Made by a program: the position numbers and the translations under genes
Assembly: GCA_012033335.1 (NCBI GenBank)
Contig: JAAURB010000058.1
Span: forward strand, 1-34,609
DNA: 34,609 bases
Direction: 5' to 3'
DNA from: Oscillatoriales cyanobacterium RM2_1_1
GTDB lineage: Bacteria; Cyanobacteriota; Cyanobacteriia; Cyanobacteriales; Microcoleaceae
The notes under the pieces: model-generated
Databases searched by the model: none
What the model saw: the letters and a program-made list of their open reading frames with translations, nothing else
Told to the model about the DNA's origin: nothing
Shown: positions 1 to 8,119 of the stretch, piece by piece
How the letters are laid out: each line of letters begins with the position of its first letter
Position numbering within the stretch: position 1 is the stretch's first letter

Positions 1-70
1 GGTTAGAATGTTGCCCTTCTGTAGGGGCAATCTTGGAACCGAGGTCTTCACCCCTGAGAAATCCGATCAT
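1..70 (-). CDS. 5' end of an unidentified gene running off the window edge
   Basis: An ATG at 70-68 on the minus strand opens a frame that stays open to the window edge, giving 23 codons that begin MIGFLRGEDLGSKIAP. A good Shine-Dalgarno AGGAG lies at 84-80, nine bases before the ATG, which is why I list so short a piece. I do not recognise the protein. The region upstream of it, to the tRNA gene, holds the large palindrome at 171-229. The frame could still be accidental. Confidence 0.35.
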   Translation of the reverse strand, partial: MIGFLRGEDLGSKIAPTEGQHSN

Positions 71-170
71 GTGTTTGGTCTCCTAAGTTGATAGTTTGAT
101 GAGGGTTGCTCCACTCCCACAAATGCCGCCCAAGCCCTACAGATTTAAAACTCTTGAATGTCTGATTTCG

Positions 171-229
171 GGCGTTGCATAATAGTGCCATGAATTGAGC
201 CTCAATTCATGGCACTATTATGCAACGCC
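171..229. repeat. Perfect 29-bp inverted repeat with a one-base centre
   Basis: The arms 171-199 and 201-229 are exact reverse complements separated by a single C at 200. The outer ends read GGCGTTGCATAATAG inward from each side. This resembles two abutted terminal inverted repeats of an insertion sequence or a MITE core, but I see no transposase and no flanking target duplication. As RNA it would be a very stable hairpin. The remaining bases of 71-430 hold no gene that I can support. Confidence 0.85.
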
Positions 230-429
230 AACTCCCTCTATGTAAGGCTAAGTGATAGAAGTGAGGGTTGAGGATACATCTTATTTTATTTTTTTCGGGA
301 TAACCTACTTATTGCAAATAAAATCTCACTTATTGTGAACGACTGGGCATTGTTCGTGGGTGCAAATTTTCTGCACCCATCTTTCACCCATTCCGCATCC
401 ATTCCCTTTTCAAAACCCCTTTGCCAGCA

Positions 430-501
430 AGCCGATGGCGGGATTTGAACCCGCGACCATTCGATTACGAATCGAATGCTCTCCCACTGAGCTACATCGG
501 C
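430..501 (-). tRNA. trnT-CGU: tRNA-Thr (anticodon CGT)
   Basis: On the minus strand the 7-bp acceptor stem GCCGATG pairs with CATCGGC. The D arm is GCTC/GAGC, the anticodon stem is TTCGA/TCGAA with loop TTCGTAA (anticodon CGT, reading ACG threonine codons), and the T arm is GCGGG TTCAAAT CCCGC. All four stems are fully paired. The discriminator base at 430 is T. The 3' CCA is not encoded. Confidence 0.96.
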
Positions 502-547
502 ATGATTGATAATTTTAGCGTGTTTGATCTGATCGAACCGAGCTAAG

Positions 548-1465
548 TTATAAGCGATACTGGCGGTAGACTTCAGCGGCGGCCCGATGTAACAGAGCAT
601 GACGGCGCACCAGAGCCTCTAAATCATCACAATAACCTCCTCCAATAATTCCCGCCACTGGATATCCCTGGCTGATACAGGTCGTTAACACCTGCATTTC
701 CCGTCGCCATAGACCAGCATCAGTCAAAGCCAGCTTACCTAGGCGATCGCCCCCATGGGGATCAACTCCGGCATCATAGAGAACCAGATCAGGCTGAAAG
801 GCTGAAAGCAAGTCTGGCAAGTACTGGGCTAGGGTTTGCAGGTATAGTTCATCCTCCATACCAATGGGGAGGGGAATATCCAAATCGCTCTGTTGCTTCC
901 GGGCTGGGAAATTGGCTTCACAATGCATCGAAAAAGTAAACACCCTGGGATCATCTTGAAAGATAAAAGCGGTGGCATCTCCTTGATGGACATCGAGATC
1001 AAGGATCAGGATTTTTTTAGCCAGTCCCAGGTGTTGGATCACCCGGGCAGCAATGGCCAGATCATTGAAAATACAAAATCCGGAGCCAAAGTCAGGGAAG
1101 GCATGGTGAGTGCCTCCAGCCGTATTGCAAGCCAGACCCTGAGTTAAAGCGAGCTGAGCTGTTAAAATCGCGCCCCCCACTGCGATTTGAGTTCGATGGG
1201 CCAGTCCCGGACTCCAGGGTAAACCAATCCGCCGCTGGGCTTTGGCATCCAGAGTGCCTTCACAGTAATGCCGCACATAGTCAGGACAATGAACCAACTC
1301 AATCCAGGCTCGAGGGGGAAGCTCCGGGGTGTGAATCTGCGATCGCCCCACCACCCCCGTCTGGATCAAATGCTCACAAAGCAAACCAAACTTTTGCATC
1401 GGGAAGCGATGACCCAAAGGCAAAGGGGTGACATAGTCTCGATGATAGACAACAGGCAAGTCCAT
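548..1465 (-). CDS. Histone deacetylase family protein (AcuC/HDAC-like zinc amidohydrolase)
   Basis: This 305-residue protein belongs to the arginase/deacetylase-fold family that removes acetyl groups from lysine or polyamines. The catalytic set is complete: the His pair in GGTHHAF (H120, H121), zinc ligands D158 and H160 in LDLDVHQGD and D240 in DPHGGDRLG, and the active-site Tyr Y278 in IGGGY. An active enzyme is therefore expected, but the physiological substrate in cyanobacteria is not established and cannot be read here. The ATG at 1465-1463 gives the usual family N-terminus MDLPVVYHRDYV. It lies just upstream of tRNA-Thr on the same strand, with 46 bp between the stop and the tRNA. It is divergent from the MFS gene across a 292-bp spacer in which I see no clear operator. 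Confidence 0.9.
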   Translation of the reverse strand: MDLPVVYHRDYVTPLPLGHRFPMQKFGLLCEHLIQTGVVGRSQIHTPELPPRAWIELVHCPDYVRHYCEGTLDAKAQRRIGLPWSPGLAHRTQIAVGGAILTAQLALTQGLACNTAGGTHHAFPDFGSGFCIFNDLAIAARVIQHLGLAKKILILDLDVHQGDATAFIFQDDPRVFTFSMHCEANFPARKQQSDLDIPLPIGMEDELYLQTLAQYLPDLLSAFQPDLVLYDAGVDPHGGDRLGKLALTDAGLWRREMQVLTTCISQGYPVAGIIGGGYCDDLEALVRRHALLHRAAAEVYRQYRL

Positions 1466-1757
1466 AGGTACTTTTAGAAACCCCTAGAAAATCTGTAACA
1501 GATTAATCCCGAACAATTTGTAACCGTTGATAGCACAAGCTTTTAGCTTTCTGCATCATTAAGATGGGGATTCTAGCCGTTTGCAAGGTTTGATCGTTGC
1601 TAAACTTATGTTCCCGTCTTGGCGGTGCCATTCACTTTTGCACTAAGCTAAACATTCGGGGCAAAATTGAGGGGGCTGTGATGTCGGTTAGCAAATTAGT
1701 TGCTGCAGGTCATCTCTCAGGTTCAGATTTCATTCATCCCATTGTCACTCATCTGCT

Positions 1758-3050
1758 ATGCAAGTTTTTTTGATTGTCTGGCTGGGCCAGGTGATTTCAC
1801 TACTGGGAACCGCCATTACTGATGTTGCCCTGCGAATCTGGGTAACCCAAACCACGGGTTCCGTGACTCAATTTGCCCTGGTTTTAGTTTTTATGAGTCT
1901 GCCGGGAATTGTGATTGCCCCCTTTGCTGGCTCCTTGATTGATCGATGGAATCGGAGATGGGCGTTGATTTTGAGTGATTCCATCAAGGCGATCACGGTA
2001 TTCGTGATGATGATCCTGGTAACGGCAGATCAAATGAAATTATGGCATATTTACATCGCCATTTCCGTAGTCTCGGCCTGTATGTCAATTCAGTGGCCCG
2101 CCTATTTCTCAGCCATTAGCCAGCTAGTTCAGCCCAGAGAACTCACCCGGGCCAATGGCATGGTGCAAATTTCCAAAGCCTTTGCCCTGATCATGGGATC
2201 GCTGCTGGCAGGGTTTCTGGTGGAGGCGATCCAGGTTCAAGGGGTATTATTGCTGGATTTCATCACTTATATCATTGCCCTGATCACCCTGTTTAGCGTG
2301 AAGTTTCCTGAGGTAGTTAATACAGCACCTCGCAAGACGGTAACGGCGGAGCAAATCTGGCAGGAAACCCTATCAGGCTGGCAATATGTAGTAAAACAAC
2401 CTGGATTACTGCAATTGCTGATATTGATGGCTATGACTTACCTGACCAACGGGATTGTCCAAGTGGGATTTATGCCCCTGGTGTTGAGTTTTGCGTCGAG
2501 TTCTAGTTTGGGAATTGTCTTGGCGTTGAGTGCCTGCGGGATGTTGCTGGGGAGCATTGCTGTGAGTACCTGGGGAGGATTGAAAAACCGAATTCAAACG
2601 ATCATCCTGTTTGTTTTGATTCAGGGGGTTTGCCTGGGTTTCGGAGGTCTACAACCGGCCCTATGGGTTATCACCCTGGGGGGATTTGGTTATCTATTTT
2701 CCCAGCCTGTGGTGGTGAGTAATAATCAAACCATCTGGCAATCAAAAGTGCCGATTGACTTGCAGGGAAGAGTTTTTGCCCTGCAAACCTGGACAGAAAA
2801 GATTTCCATGATTGTGGCTCAGTTGGGGATTGGGCTGCTGATTGACTATCTCTTTGAACCTTTGATGGCAACTGACGGGGCTTTAGCCCCCATTTTTGGC
2901 CCCGTCCTGGGGGCGGGCAAAGGTCGAGGTATTGCCTTGCTGATTATTCTGGTGGGCTTGGGCAATATTCTGGTGTCGTTGATTGCCTCCCAAACTCCAC
3001 GGCTGCGACGGATTGAACAGGAGATTCCCGATGCAATCGTAGCCCATTAG
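1758..3050 (+). CDS. MFS transporter (EntS-like, MFS_3 type)
   Basis: A 430-residue inner-membrane protein with about 12 hydrophobic segments. It opens with FLIVWLGQVISLLGTAIT and has the loop 2-3 signature-like LIDRWNRRWALILSD at about residues 61-75. This N-terminal pattern is typical of the enterobactin-exporter-like MFS_3 branch, widespread in cyanobacteria and usually annotated as drug or siderophore efflux. The substrate cannot be deduced, and no siderophore genes are nearby. The frame has a stop at 1689 and no other ATG upstream, so the ATG at 1758 is used. The transcript probably ends at the palindrome at 3121-3156. Confidence 0.87.
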   Translation: MQVFLIVWLGQVISLLGTAITDVALRIWVTQTTGSVTQFALVLVFMSLPGIVIAPFAGSLIDRWNRRWALILSDSIKAITVFVMMILVTADQMKLWHIYIAISVVSACMSIQWPAYFSAISQLVQPRELTRANGMVQISKAFALIMGSLLAGFLVEAIQVQGVLLLDFITYIIALITLFSVKFPEVVNTAPRKTVTAEQIWQETLSGWQYVVKQPGLLQLLILMAMTYLTNGIVQVGFMPLVLSFASSSSLGIVLALSACGMLLGSIAVSTWGGLKNRIQTIILFVLIQGVCLGFGGLQPALWVITLGGFGYLFSQPVVVSNNQTIWQSKVPIDLQGRVFALQTWTEKISMIVAQLGIGLLIDYLFEPLMATDGALAPIFGPVLGAGKGRGIALLIILVGLGNILVSLIASQTPRLRRIEQEIPDAIVAH

Positions 3051-3120
3051 GACATTCAGCTAATCCCGCCTAACCGCACAAAACCAAGATGCAAACCCTC
3101 AAGATTGAGATAGTCAAAAA

Positions 3121-3166
3121 ATCCTCAAAGCAGGGCCATGGCCCTGCTTTGAGGATGGGGGTTTTT
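3121..3166 (+). terminator. 36-bp perfect palindrome with downstream G/T run, terminator of the MFS gene
   Basis: 3121-3156 is its own reverse complement, with 18-bp arms and no loop base, centred on GGGCCATGGCCC. It is followed by GGGG and TTTTT to 3166. It lies 70 bp after the MFS stop codon and just before the ndhN promoter, as expected for an intrinsic terminator, although the stem is unusually long and perfect. Confidence 0.7.
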
Positions 3167-3183
3167 GCTACGCTGAAAGATCC

Positions 3184-3189
3184 TATAAT
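3184..3189 (+). promoter_or_regulatory. Candidate -10 box for ndhN
   Basis: A consensus TATAAT lies 26 bp before the ndhN start codon. No good -35 element is visible at the right distance: GTTTTT at 3161-3166 would give a 17-bp spacer but is also the terminator T-run. A call from sequence only. Confidence 0.4.
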
Positions 3190-3214
3190 CAGGTAAACCA
3201 TGTGGATATAGGGT

Positions 3215-3691
3215 ATGGTACTGATCACAACAGGTAAAAAACTCGCCCAAGATTTAGAGACTCACGGGGCTCTGGCGCTATATGTTCCCCTAGAAGGGGG
3301 ATTTGAAGGGCGATATCGTCGTCGTCTACGGGCAAAAGGTTATATTACCTATGGGTTAACTGCCCGAGGTTTGGGGGACTTGGCTGCTTATCTGACCGGA
3401 GTTCATGGGGTGCGCCCGCCGCATCTGGGGAAAAAGAGCAGCGGTAAGGATGCGGCGGTCGGGAATGTTTACTTTGTACCTCCCTTGGTGAGCTATCAAC
3501 TTGAACAACTTCCAGCCAACTCCAAAGGTTTGGTGCTCTGGATTATGGAGGGCCATATTCTGTCCAGTCAGGAGGTGGCTTTTTTGGTTGAGCTTTCCCA
3601 GTTTGAACCCAGGGTGAAAGTCGCAATCGAGATGGGGGGCGATCGCGCATTTCGCTGGCAGCCCTTGAAGGAAACCTTGGCGATCGCCTGA
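3215..3691 (+). CDS. ndhN: NAD(P)H-quinone oxidoreductase subunit N
   Basis: NdhN is a peripheral subunit specific to the cyanobacterial and chloroplast NDH-1 complex, which moves electrons from ferredoxin to plastoquinone in cyclic flow, respiration and CO2 uptake at the thylakoid. The 158-residue sequence carries the hallmark N-terminus MVLITTGKKLAQDLE, the stretch LYVPLEGGFEGRYRRRLRA, the HGVRPPHLGKK segment and the YFVPPLV segment, and has the full family length. The ATG at 3215 follows an in-frame stop a few codons upstream. It is monocistronic here, ending convergent with the small gene at 3696-4052. A short GAGCTT/AAGCTC inverted repeat at 3690-3707 spans both stop codons and may end both transcripts. 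Confidence 0.95.
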   Translation: MVLITTGKKLAQDLETHGALALYVPLEGGFEGRYRRRLRAKGYITYGLTARGLGDLAAYLTGVHGVRPPHLGKKSSGKDAAVGNVYFVPPLVSYQLEQLPANSKGLVLWIMEGHILSSQEVAFLVELSQFEPRVKVAIEMGGDRAFRWQPLKETLAIA

Positions 3692-3695
3692 GCTT

Positions 3696-4052
3696 TTACT
3701 TAAGCTCGACTTCCTTTTCTAATTCTAATGCTTCTTCCTGTGCCTCTTGCTGAAATTGGTTTTGCAGCTTTTCCTGAAGCGATCGCAGAGACATCCGTGG
3801 AATGTAGGGCCATCCTCCCTCGGACTCAACTTCTCGCAGCAGATGGTAAAGAGCCTGGCGATTGTCAGGCAAGGTGTCCTGGAATAAAGTATCACGAATT
3901 TCCTGGTGCAGGTTTTCCAACGTTCTCAGGAGAGCCAGGAGCGCTAAATTGTCCCCACTTAGATCCTTGCTAATTCCCTGCACCTGTTCCCTCAGGTTGG
4001 CAAGTTGCTGCTTGATGCTGTTCGGTTCTGGACGTTGATCTAGATCTGGCAT
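3696..4052 (-). CDS. Conserved cyanobacterial hypothetical protein
   Basis: This 118-residue, highly charged, almost wholly helical protein has no membrane segment or signal peptide. Residues 10-70 look like a coiled coil (QQLANLREQVQGISKDLSG). A conserved-looking middle reads GGWPYIPRMSLRSLQEKLQ, followed by a Glu/Gln-rich helix to the end. I know similar small proteins from many cyanobacteria but no function. It is convergent with ndhN, with four bases between the stop codons, and divergent from psbO across about 317 bp. The ATG at 4052 lacks a clear Shine-Dalgarno sequence, as do many genes here. Confidence 0.75.
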   Translation of the reverse strand: MPDLDQRPEPNSIKQQLANLREQVQGISKDLSGDNLALLALLRTLENLHQEIRDTLFQDTLPDNRQALYHLLREVESEGGWPYIPRMSLRSLQEKLQNQFQQEAQEEALELEKEVELK

Positions 4053-4206
4053 AATTGGCTTTAGTCAATTCTGATTAATAAAAATTACCCGATATGAATC
4101 TTTGTACACTAATGAGGTAGGGAGTATCTCGATTGGTGATCAATCCGGATGCTGGAGTTACAAAAACCTCATAAGCCATGTAGAATTCAATATTGGATAA
4201 CCCTTC

Positions 4207-4226
4207 AATACTCTCGAATACTCTCG
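4207..4226. repeat. Two tandem copies of a 10-bp unit
   Basis: AATACTCTCG occurs twice in direct succession at 4207-4216 and 4217-4226, in the 317-bp spacer between the divergent genes at 4052 and 4370. It is one helical turn per unit, so it could present two sites on the same DNA face. No known binding motif matches. Confidence 0.6.
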
Positions 4227-4295
4227 TTGCAGTGTAGGTTGAGCCTGGGGCCATCTTCTATCTGAGTAGAAGAGAATGTTAAGAAAGCTGACATT

Positions 4296-4323
4296 TTATT
4301 AAACTGTTCTTATTAAAGTGTTC
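4296..4323. promoter_or_regulatory. 14-bp direct repeat in the psbO promoter region
   Basis: TTATTAAACTGTTC (4296-4309) is followed without a gap by TTATTAAAGTGTTC (4310-4323), identical in 13 of 14 positions. It ends 46 bp before the psbO ATG. Direct repeats beside a promoter are a common binding layout for OmpR/PhoB-family response regulators, but this is inference. It could also be one of the sequence-unrelated 14-bp tandem duplications seen elsewhere in the window. Confidence 0.5.
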
Positions 4324-4369
4324 AGATTGTAGTTTGTTGAATAGTGATTTTGAATATTTGAGGTTGAAA

Positions 4370-5206
4370 ATGAAATATCGTGCTTTAGTTGTGACACTCT
4401 TGGCTCTCTGCCTCAGTGTGTTGACAGCCTGTTCAGGGGGGGCATCCGCCAAAGCTCCTGAGCTACTAACCTATGATGACATCAGAAATACAGGTTTAGC
4501 AGTGAACTGTCCTAGTTTACCTGAAACAGCAAGGGGAGCGATTTCCCTTGACCAAGGAGACTCCTATAAGATTACAGGCTTGTGCTTACAGCCAACAGAA
4601 TACTTTGTTAAGGAAGAGTCCACCAATAAGCGTCAGGAGGCAGAATTTATCAATTCTCGGTTACTGACCCGGAGAACCTATAGTCTGGATCAGGTCGGGG
4701 GTCGGTTACGGCTGGGTTCAGATGGTAGCTTGACCTTCACAGAAGAGTATGGAATCGATTTCCAACCCATCACGGTACAACTTCCGGGGGGTGAACAGGT
4801 GCCTTTTCTGTTCACAATTAAGGGACTGGTTGCCCAGAGTCAAGCTGGCCTGACCAGTATCAATACCTCTACAGATTTTGAAGGAAAGTTCAATGTCCCA
4901 TCCTATCGGGGATCTACTTTCCTTGATCCTAAGGGTCGAGGTTTGGCATCAGGATACGATAATGCCGTAGCCCTACCGGCAACATCCGATGAAGAAGAGT
5001 TTCTCAAGGCAAATATTAAGCAGGCAGATACTTTGATGGATGTGGGTCAGATTTCCCTGCAGATCTCTAAAATTGACGGAGAAACTGGAGAAATTGCCGG
5101 AATCTTCGAAAGTGAGCAACCTTCGGATACTGATTTGGGGATGAGAGAAGCGCTAGAAGTCAAGGTTCGAGGCGTTTTCTATGCCCGGATTGAGCAAGAT
5201 GCTTAG
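4370..5206 (+). CDS. psbO: Photosystem II manganese-stabilising protein PsbO
   Basis: PsbO is the 33-kDa extrinsic lumenal subunit that stabilises the Mn4CaO5 cluster of photosystem II. The precursor of 278 residues has a Sec-type signal with an AxA-like cleavage after residue 27 (SGGASA, then KAPELLTYDD). Mature landmarks are the Cys pair C47 and C72, LLTYDDIRNTG, NKRQEAEF, GSLTFTEEYGIDFQP, FNVPSYRGSTFLDPKGRG and ESEQPSDTDLG. I start at the ATG at 4370 rather than the upstream TTG at 4334, because MKYRALVVTLLALCL is the family N-terminus and GAGG at 4360-4363 is well placed. The LTAC at residues 18-21 looks like a lipobox, but other cyanobacterial PsbO precursors share it. A strong terminator follows at 5257. 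Confidence 0.98.
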   Translation: MKYRALVVTLLALCLSVLTACSGGASAKAPELLTYDDIRNTGLAVNCPSLPETARGAISLDQGDSYKITGLCLQPTEYFVKEESTNKRQEAEFINSRLLTRRTYSLDQVGGRLRLGSDGSLTFTEEYGIDFQPITVQLPGGEQVPFLFTIKGLVAQSQAGLTSINTSTDFEGKFNVPSYRGSTFLDPKGRGLASGYDNAVALPATSDEEEFLKANIKQADTLMDVGQISLQISKIDGETGEIAGIFESEQPSDTDLGMREALEVKVRGVFYARIEQDA

Positions 5207-5256
5207 GGACTGACTGGTTTTTACAGTAAAGTTCTAATTGATTATCTGAATTGTCT

Positions 5257-5279
5257 GGGGGTATCACCCCCTTTTTTTT
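5257..5279 (+). terminator. Intrinsic terminator of psbO
   Basis: Stem GGGGGT (5257-5262), loop ATC and ACCCCC (5266-5271) are followed by eight T at 5272-5279, starting 50 bp after the psbO stop codon. This is a textbook Rho-independent terminator. Confidence 0.85.
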
Positions 5280-5559
5280 GTAATTTCTTATTGCAACGGC
5301 AGGGTTTATCTGCTAGATTTCCCAATGGAAATATAAACTGGGATGTTTTTTTAAATCTTGGCCTTGCATTCAGAGGGTATATCCAAGCTGACCGGCCCTG
5401 GGGTTAGAGGCTTGTCGCTATAGGAGTTGTCGATTATACTTGTTATTTGAGAGTGTGAAATGGGTTTCCAAATTATAGGACTTCGCCAAACCACCAACCG
5501 AAAAGATAAGCTCATATTGTGTCATGAGATCTTCTAAATCTAGCTAAATCAAGGATTCT

Positions 5560-5577
5560 TTTACGTAACTTTACGTA
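5560..5577. promoter_or_regulatory. HLR1-like direct repeat upstream of sigF
   Basis: TTTACGTA (5560-5567), AC, then TTTACGTA (5570-5577) reproduces the 8-2-8 layout of the HLR1 element bound by the response regulator RpaB, whose known form is (G/T)TTACA(T/A)(T/A) repeated after two bases. Each half deviates by G in place of A at one position. It lies about 85 bp before the sigF start. The rest of 5280-5661 is AT-rich with no other feature that I can support. Confidence 0.45.
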
Positions 5578-5661
5578 GGCAAGATTTTATTTTTATACAT
5601 CGTAAGGTCGAGTTTTTCTGAAATTTTTTCAAGTATCTACATCTAATAATTCGGGTACATT

Positions 5662-6471
5662 ATGGCTATGAAATGCTCTATAGAAGATGTCCAACCAAAG
5701 CCTCATTCTAGAGGGGCTAGTTTGGATCTGCTTCAGGAATACCGCCGCTCCCCTACTAGCAATATTCGGAATCAATTGGTGCAACTGAATTTGGGTTTGG
5801 TTCGCCGAGAGGTAAATCACTGGCTCCATCAATGTACTGAGACCTATGACGACCTGCTTCAGGTGGGTTGTTTGGGCTTGATTCGGGCGATTGAGCGTTA
5901 TGATTTGTCCAGGGGTCATGCCTTTAGCTCGTTTGCGGTTCCTTATATCCGAGGCGAAATCCAACACTATCTGCGGGATAAAAGCCCTACTATTCGAGTA
6001 CCCCGACAGTGGCTGGAGTTACAGCGTGAGGGCAATCAGGTGATCCAAAAGCTGCAAACCAAGCTAGGTCGTCGTCCAACGGATCTAGAAATAGCCGCTT
6101 ATCTGGGAATTTCTTTGGAAGATTGGAACCAAGCGAAACTCGCAGGTTGTAATCGTTCTCTCCTGAGTTTGGATGCTCCAGTTCAAGATGAGGGAGAAGG
6201 AACCACTTGTCTGGGTGAAATAGTTCCAGACACTCGCTACCGGAGTTTTCAACTGGCTCAAGAGGATCAAATTCGACTGCAACAAGCCCTGGCAAAGTTG
6301 GAAGAGGGAACTCGTCGGGTCTTGGAATTTGTTTTTCTTCAGGATCTAACCCAGAAAGAAACGGCTGAACGGATGGGGATCAGTCCTGTAACAGTTTCCC
6401 GACGGGTGAAACGCGGTCTCGGAACCCTAAAGCAGGTCATGGTGAGTTCAGAGATTGAAGAAGAGAGCTGA
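5662..6471 (+). CDS. sigF: RNA polymerase sigma factor, SigF-type (group 3)
   Basis: This 269-residue alternative sigma factor lacks region 1.1. Region 2 spans about residues 40-108 (NLGLVRREVNHWLHQ, the core-binding DLLQVGCLGLIRAIERYD and the -10-contacting FSSFAVPYIRGEIQHYLRD). Region 3 covers about 115-180, and the region 4 helix-turn-helix lies at about 231-258 (TQKETAERMGISPVTVSRR). The compact layout and YIRGEIQHYLRD fit the SigB/SigF/SigG class. Cyanobacterial SigF is linked to motility, pilus genes and stress. No anti-sigma gene sits beside it. Two ATG codons (5662 and 5668) are possible starts. It converges on comM with 29 bp between the stops. An HLR1-like site upstream hints at high-light control. 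Confidence 0.88.
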   Translation: MAMKCSIEDVQPKPHSRGASLDLLQEYRRSPTSNIRNQLVQLNLGLVRREVNHWLHQCTETYDDLLQVGCLGLIRAIERYDLSRGHAFSSFAVPYIRGEIQHYLRDKSPTIRVPRQWLELQREGNQVIQKLQTKLGRRPTDLEIAAYLGISLEDWNQAKLAGCNRSLLSLDAPVQDEGEGTTCLGEIVPDTRYRSFQLAQEDQIRLQQALAKLEEGTRRVLEFVFLQDLTQKETAERMGISPVTVSRRVKRGLGTLKQVMVSSEIEEES

Positions 6472-6500
6472 CCTTTACTTTGCTACGCCAGAAAAGGCTT

Positions 6501-8030
6501 TTACGCTAATCGGTCAATTGTCCGGTACTGAATGGCTTCCGCAATATGGGGGGATTTGATCTGATCCTCACCAATCAGATCGGCAATGGTACGGGCCACT
6601 TTGAGAATTCGATCGCTGGCTCGGGCAGAAAGCCCCAACTGGCGAATTGCCGTTTCCAACAATTGCAGGCTGGTAGTGTCCAGTTTGCACCAACGCTGAA
6701 TATGACTGCTTCGCATCTCCGCATTGCACTGCAAACCGGGTTCCTGCTTAAACCGATGCCGAGCGCGATCGCGCCCTTCCTGGACTCGTTCTCGTACAGT
6801 TGTAGAGTCCTCTCCCTGAAAATTCTGAGTGATCTCTTCAGGCTTGAGTCGATTCACCGCGACCTGCAGATCAATCCGATCCATCAAGGGGCCCGATAGC
6901 TTCCCCCAATATTGCTCCCGTTGTCTGGGGGAACAGGTACAGGCTTGTATCGGATCACCATAATAGCCACAGGGACAGGGATTGGTGCTGGCTACCAGGG
7001 TAAATTGGGCCGGGAACACCACAGACTGGCGAGTTCGGGTGACAGTAACAAAGCCATCTTCTAGGGGTTGCCGGAGAAACTCCAAGACATCTCGTTTGAA
7101 CTCTGTTAACTCATCCAGAAATAAAATTCCCCGATGGGCCAAAGAAATTTCTCCGGGTCGGGGATAGGTTCCTCCGCCCACCAAAGAGGGGCCAGAAGCT
7201 GAATGATGGGGACTGCGAAAGGAACGCTGGTGAACTAGTGTGCCGCGATGTTTCAACAAGCCTGCCACAGAATGGATTCGAGTCACCTCCAGGGCCTCAT
7301 CAAAGGTCAAGGGGGGTAAGATTCCGGGCAACCGACGGGCGAGCATGGTTTTTCCGCTCCCCGGCGGCCCCACAAATACCAGGTTGTGTCCTCCCGTGGC
7401 GGCAATTTCCAGGGCTCGGCGGCCATGGAGTTGACCCTTGACATCTTTTAAATCCAGATTAAGAGCCTGAGTTGGGGTTGGGGCAGTTGTGTGGCTCAGG
7501 GTAAAGGGTTTGATGCTATCAGGATAATTGAGAAAATGGGTGACTTCTGTGATGGTCTTGAATCCATAGGTAGACAACCCTTGAACCACAGCCGCTTCTT
7601 GGGCATTATCCTCAGGCAGAACGATCCCGGTAATGCCTAGCTGTTGGGCCGCTGCTGCAATCGGTAACACTCCTGTAACCGGACGCAAACTCCCATCCAG
7701 GGAAACCTCCCCCAAAAATAGAAAGTCCCCTAATAGATCGGGTTTAATCTGTTGGGATGCAGCCAGAATTCCCACGCTAATCGGCAAATCAAAACTCGGC
7801 CCTTCTTTCCGTAGGTCAGCCGGGGTCAGATTTACTACAATATTGCCCATGGGAAAGGCGTATCCAGCATTTTTCAGGGTGGATTTGACCCGTTCCCGCG
7901 ATTCCTGAACAGCAGCATCCGGCAGTCCCAACACAATAATCTTGGGCAGCCCTCCAGACAGGTCAACCTCAACGCCAATTTTAACGGCATCAATCCCAAC
8001 AACGGCGGCACTCCAAACCCTGGCTAGCAT
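6501..8030 (-). CDS. comM: YifB/ComM-type Mg-chelatase-like AAA+ ATPase
   Basis: ComM is a hexameric helicase that drives branch migration when single-stranded DNA is integrated during natural transformation. This 509-residue protein has the full family layout: an N-terminal ChlI-like fold starting MLARVWSAAVVGIDA, VEVDLSGGLPKIIVLGLPD, Walker A GPPGSGKT (221-228), Walker B ILFLDEL (302-308), the cysteine cluster CPCGYYGDPIQACTC, and a C-terminal domain ending IAEAIQYRTIDR. I use the ATG at 8030; the frame is open for 32 more codons but those residues are not family sequence. ComM makes sense in cyanobacteria that take up DNA, though no other competence gene is present here. It is not operonic with the helicase gene upstream, being separated from it by the hairpin region. 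Confidence 0.93.
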   Translation of the reverse strand: MLARVWSAAVVGIDAVKIGVEVDLSGGLPKIIVLGLPDAAVQESRERVKSTLKNAGYAFPMGNIVVNLTPADLRKEGPSFDLPISVGILAASQQIKPDLLGDFLFLGEVSLDGSLRPVTGVLPIAAAAQQLGITGIVLPEDNAQEAAVVQGLSTYGFKTITEVTHFLNYPDSIKPFTLSHTTAPTPTQALNLDLKDVKGQLHGRRALEIAATGGHNLVFVGPPGSGKTMLARRLPGILPPLTFDEALEVTRIHSVAGLLKHRGTLVHQRSFRSPHHSASGPSLVGGGTYPRPGEISLAHRGILFLDELTEFKRDVLEFLRQPLEDGFVTVTRTRQSVVFPAQFTLVASTNPCPCGYYGDPIQACTCSPRQREQYWGKLSGPLMDRIDLQVAVNRLKPEEITQNFQGEDSTTVRERVQEGRDRARHRFKQEPGLQCNAEMRSSHIQRWCKLDTTSLQLLETAIRQLGLSARASDRILKVARTIADLIGEDQIKSPHIAEAIQYRTIDRLA

Positions 8031-8119
8031 TCTTTCTTTTGTTGATGAACTATTCCAGTCTCTATCATGGCATGGGAAAAATTGAGTCACTATCTCAGAT
8101 GTAGAGATAACCACGAATC

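Noticed and set aside
286-600. A 104-codon minus-strand ORF between the palindrome and the deacetylase gene
   Set aside because: It runs through the tRNA-Thr gene in the same orientation, and its protein has no family features.
4334-4369. TTG start giving PsbO 12 extra residues
   Set aside because: The extra residues are polar and precede the normal signal peptide, while the ATG at 4370 has a Shine-Dalgarno and matches the family start.
5629-6295. Minus-strand ORFs of about 100 codons opposite sigF
   Set aside because: They are antisense shadows of a well-supported sigma factor gene and have no start signals or family sequence.
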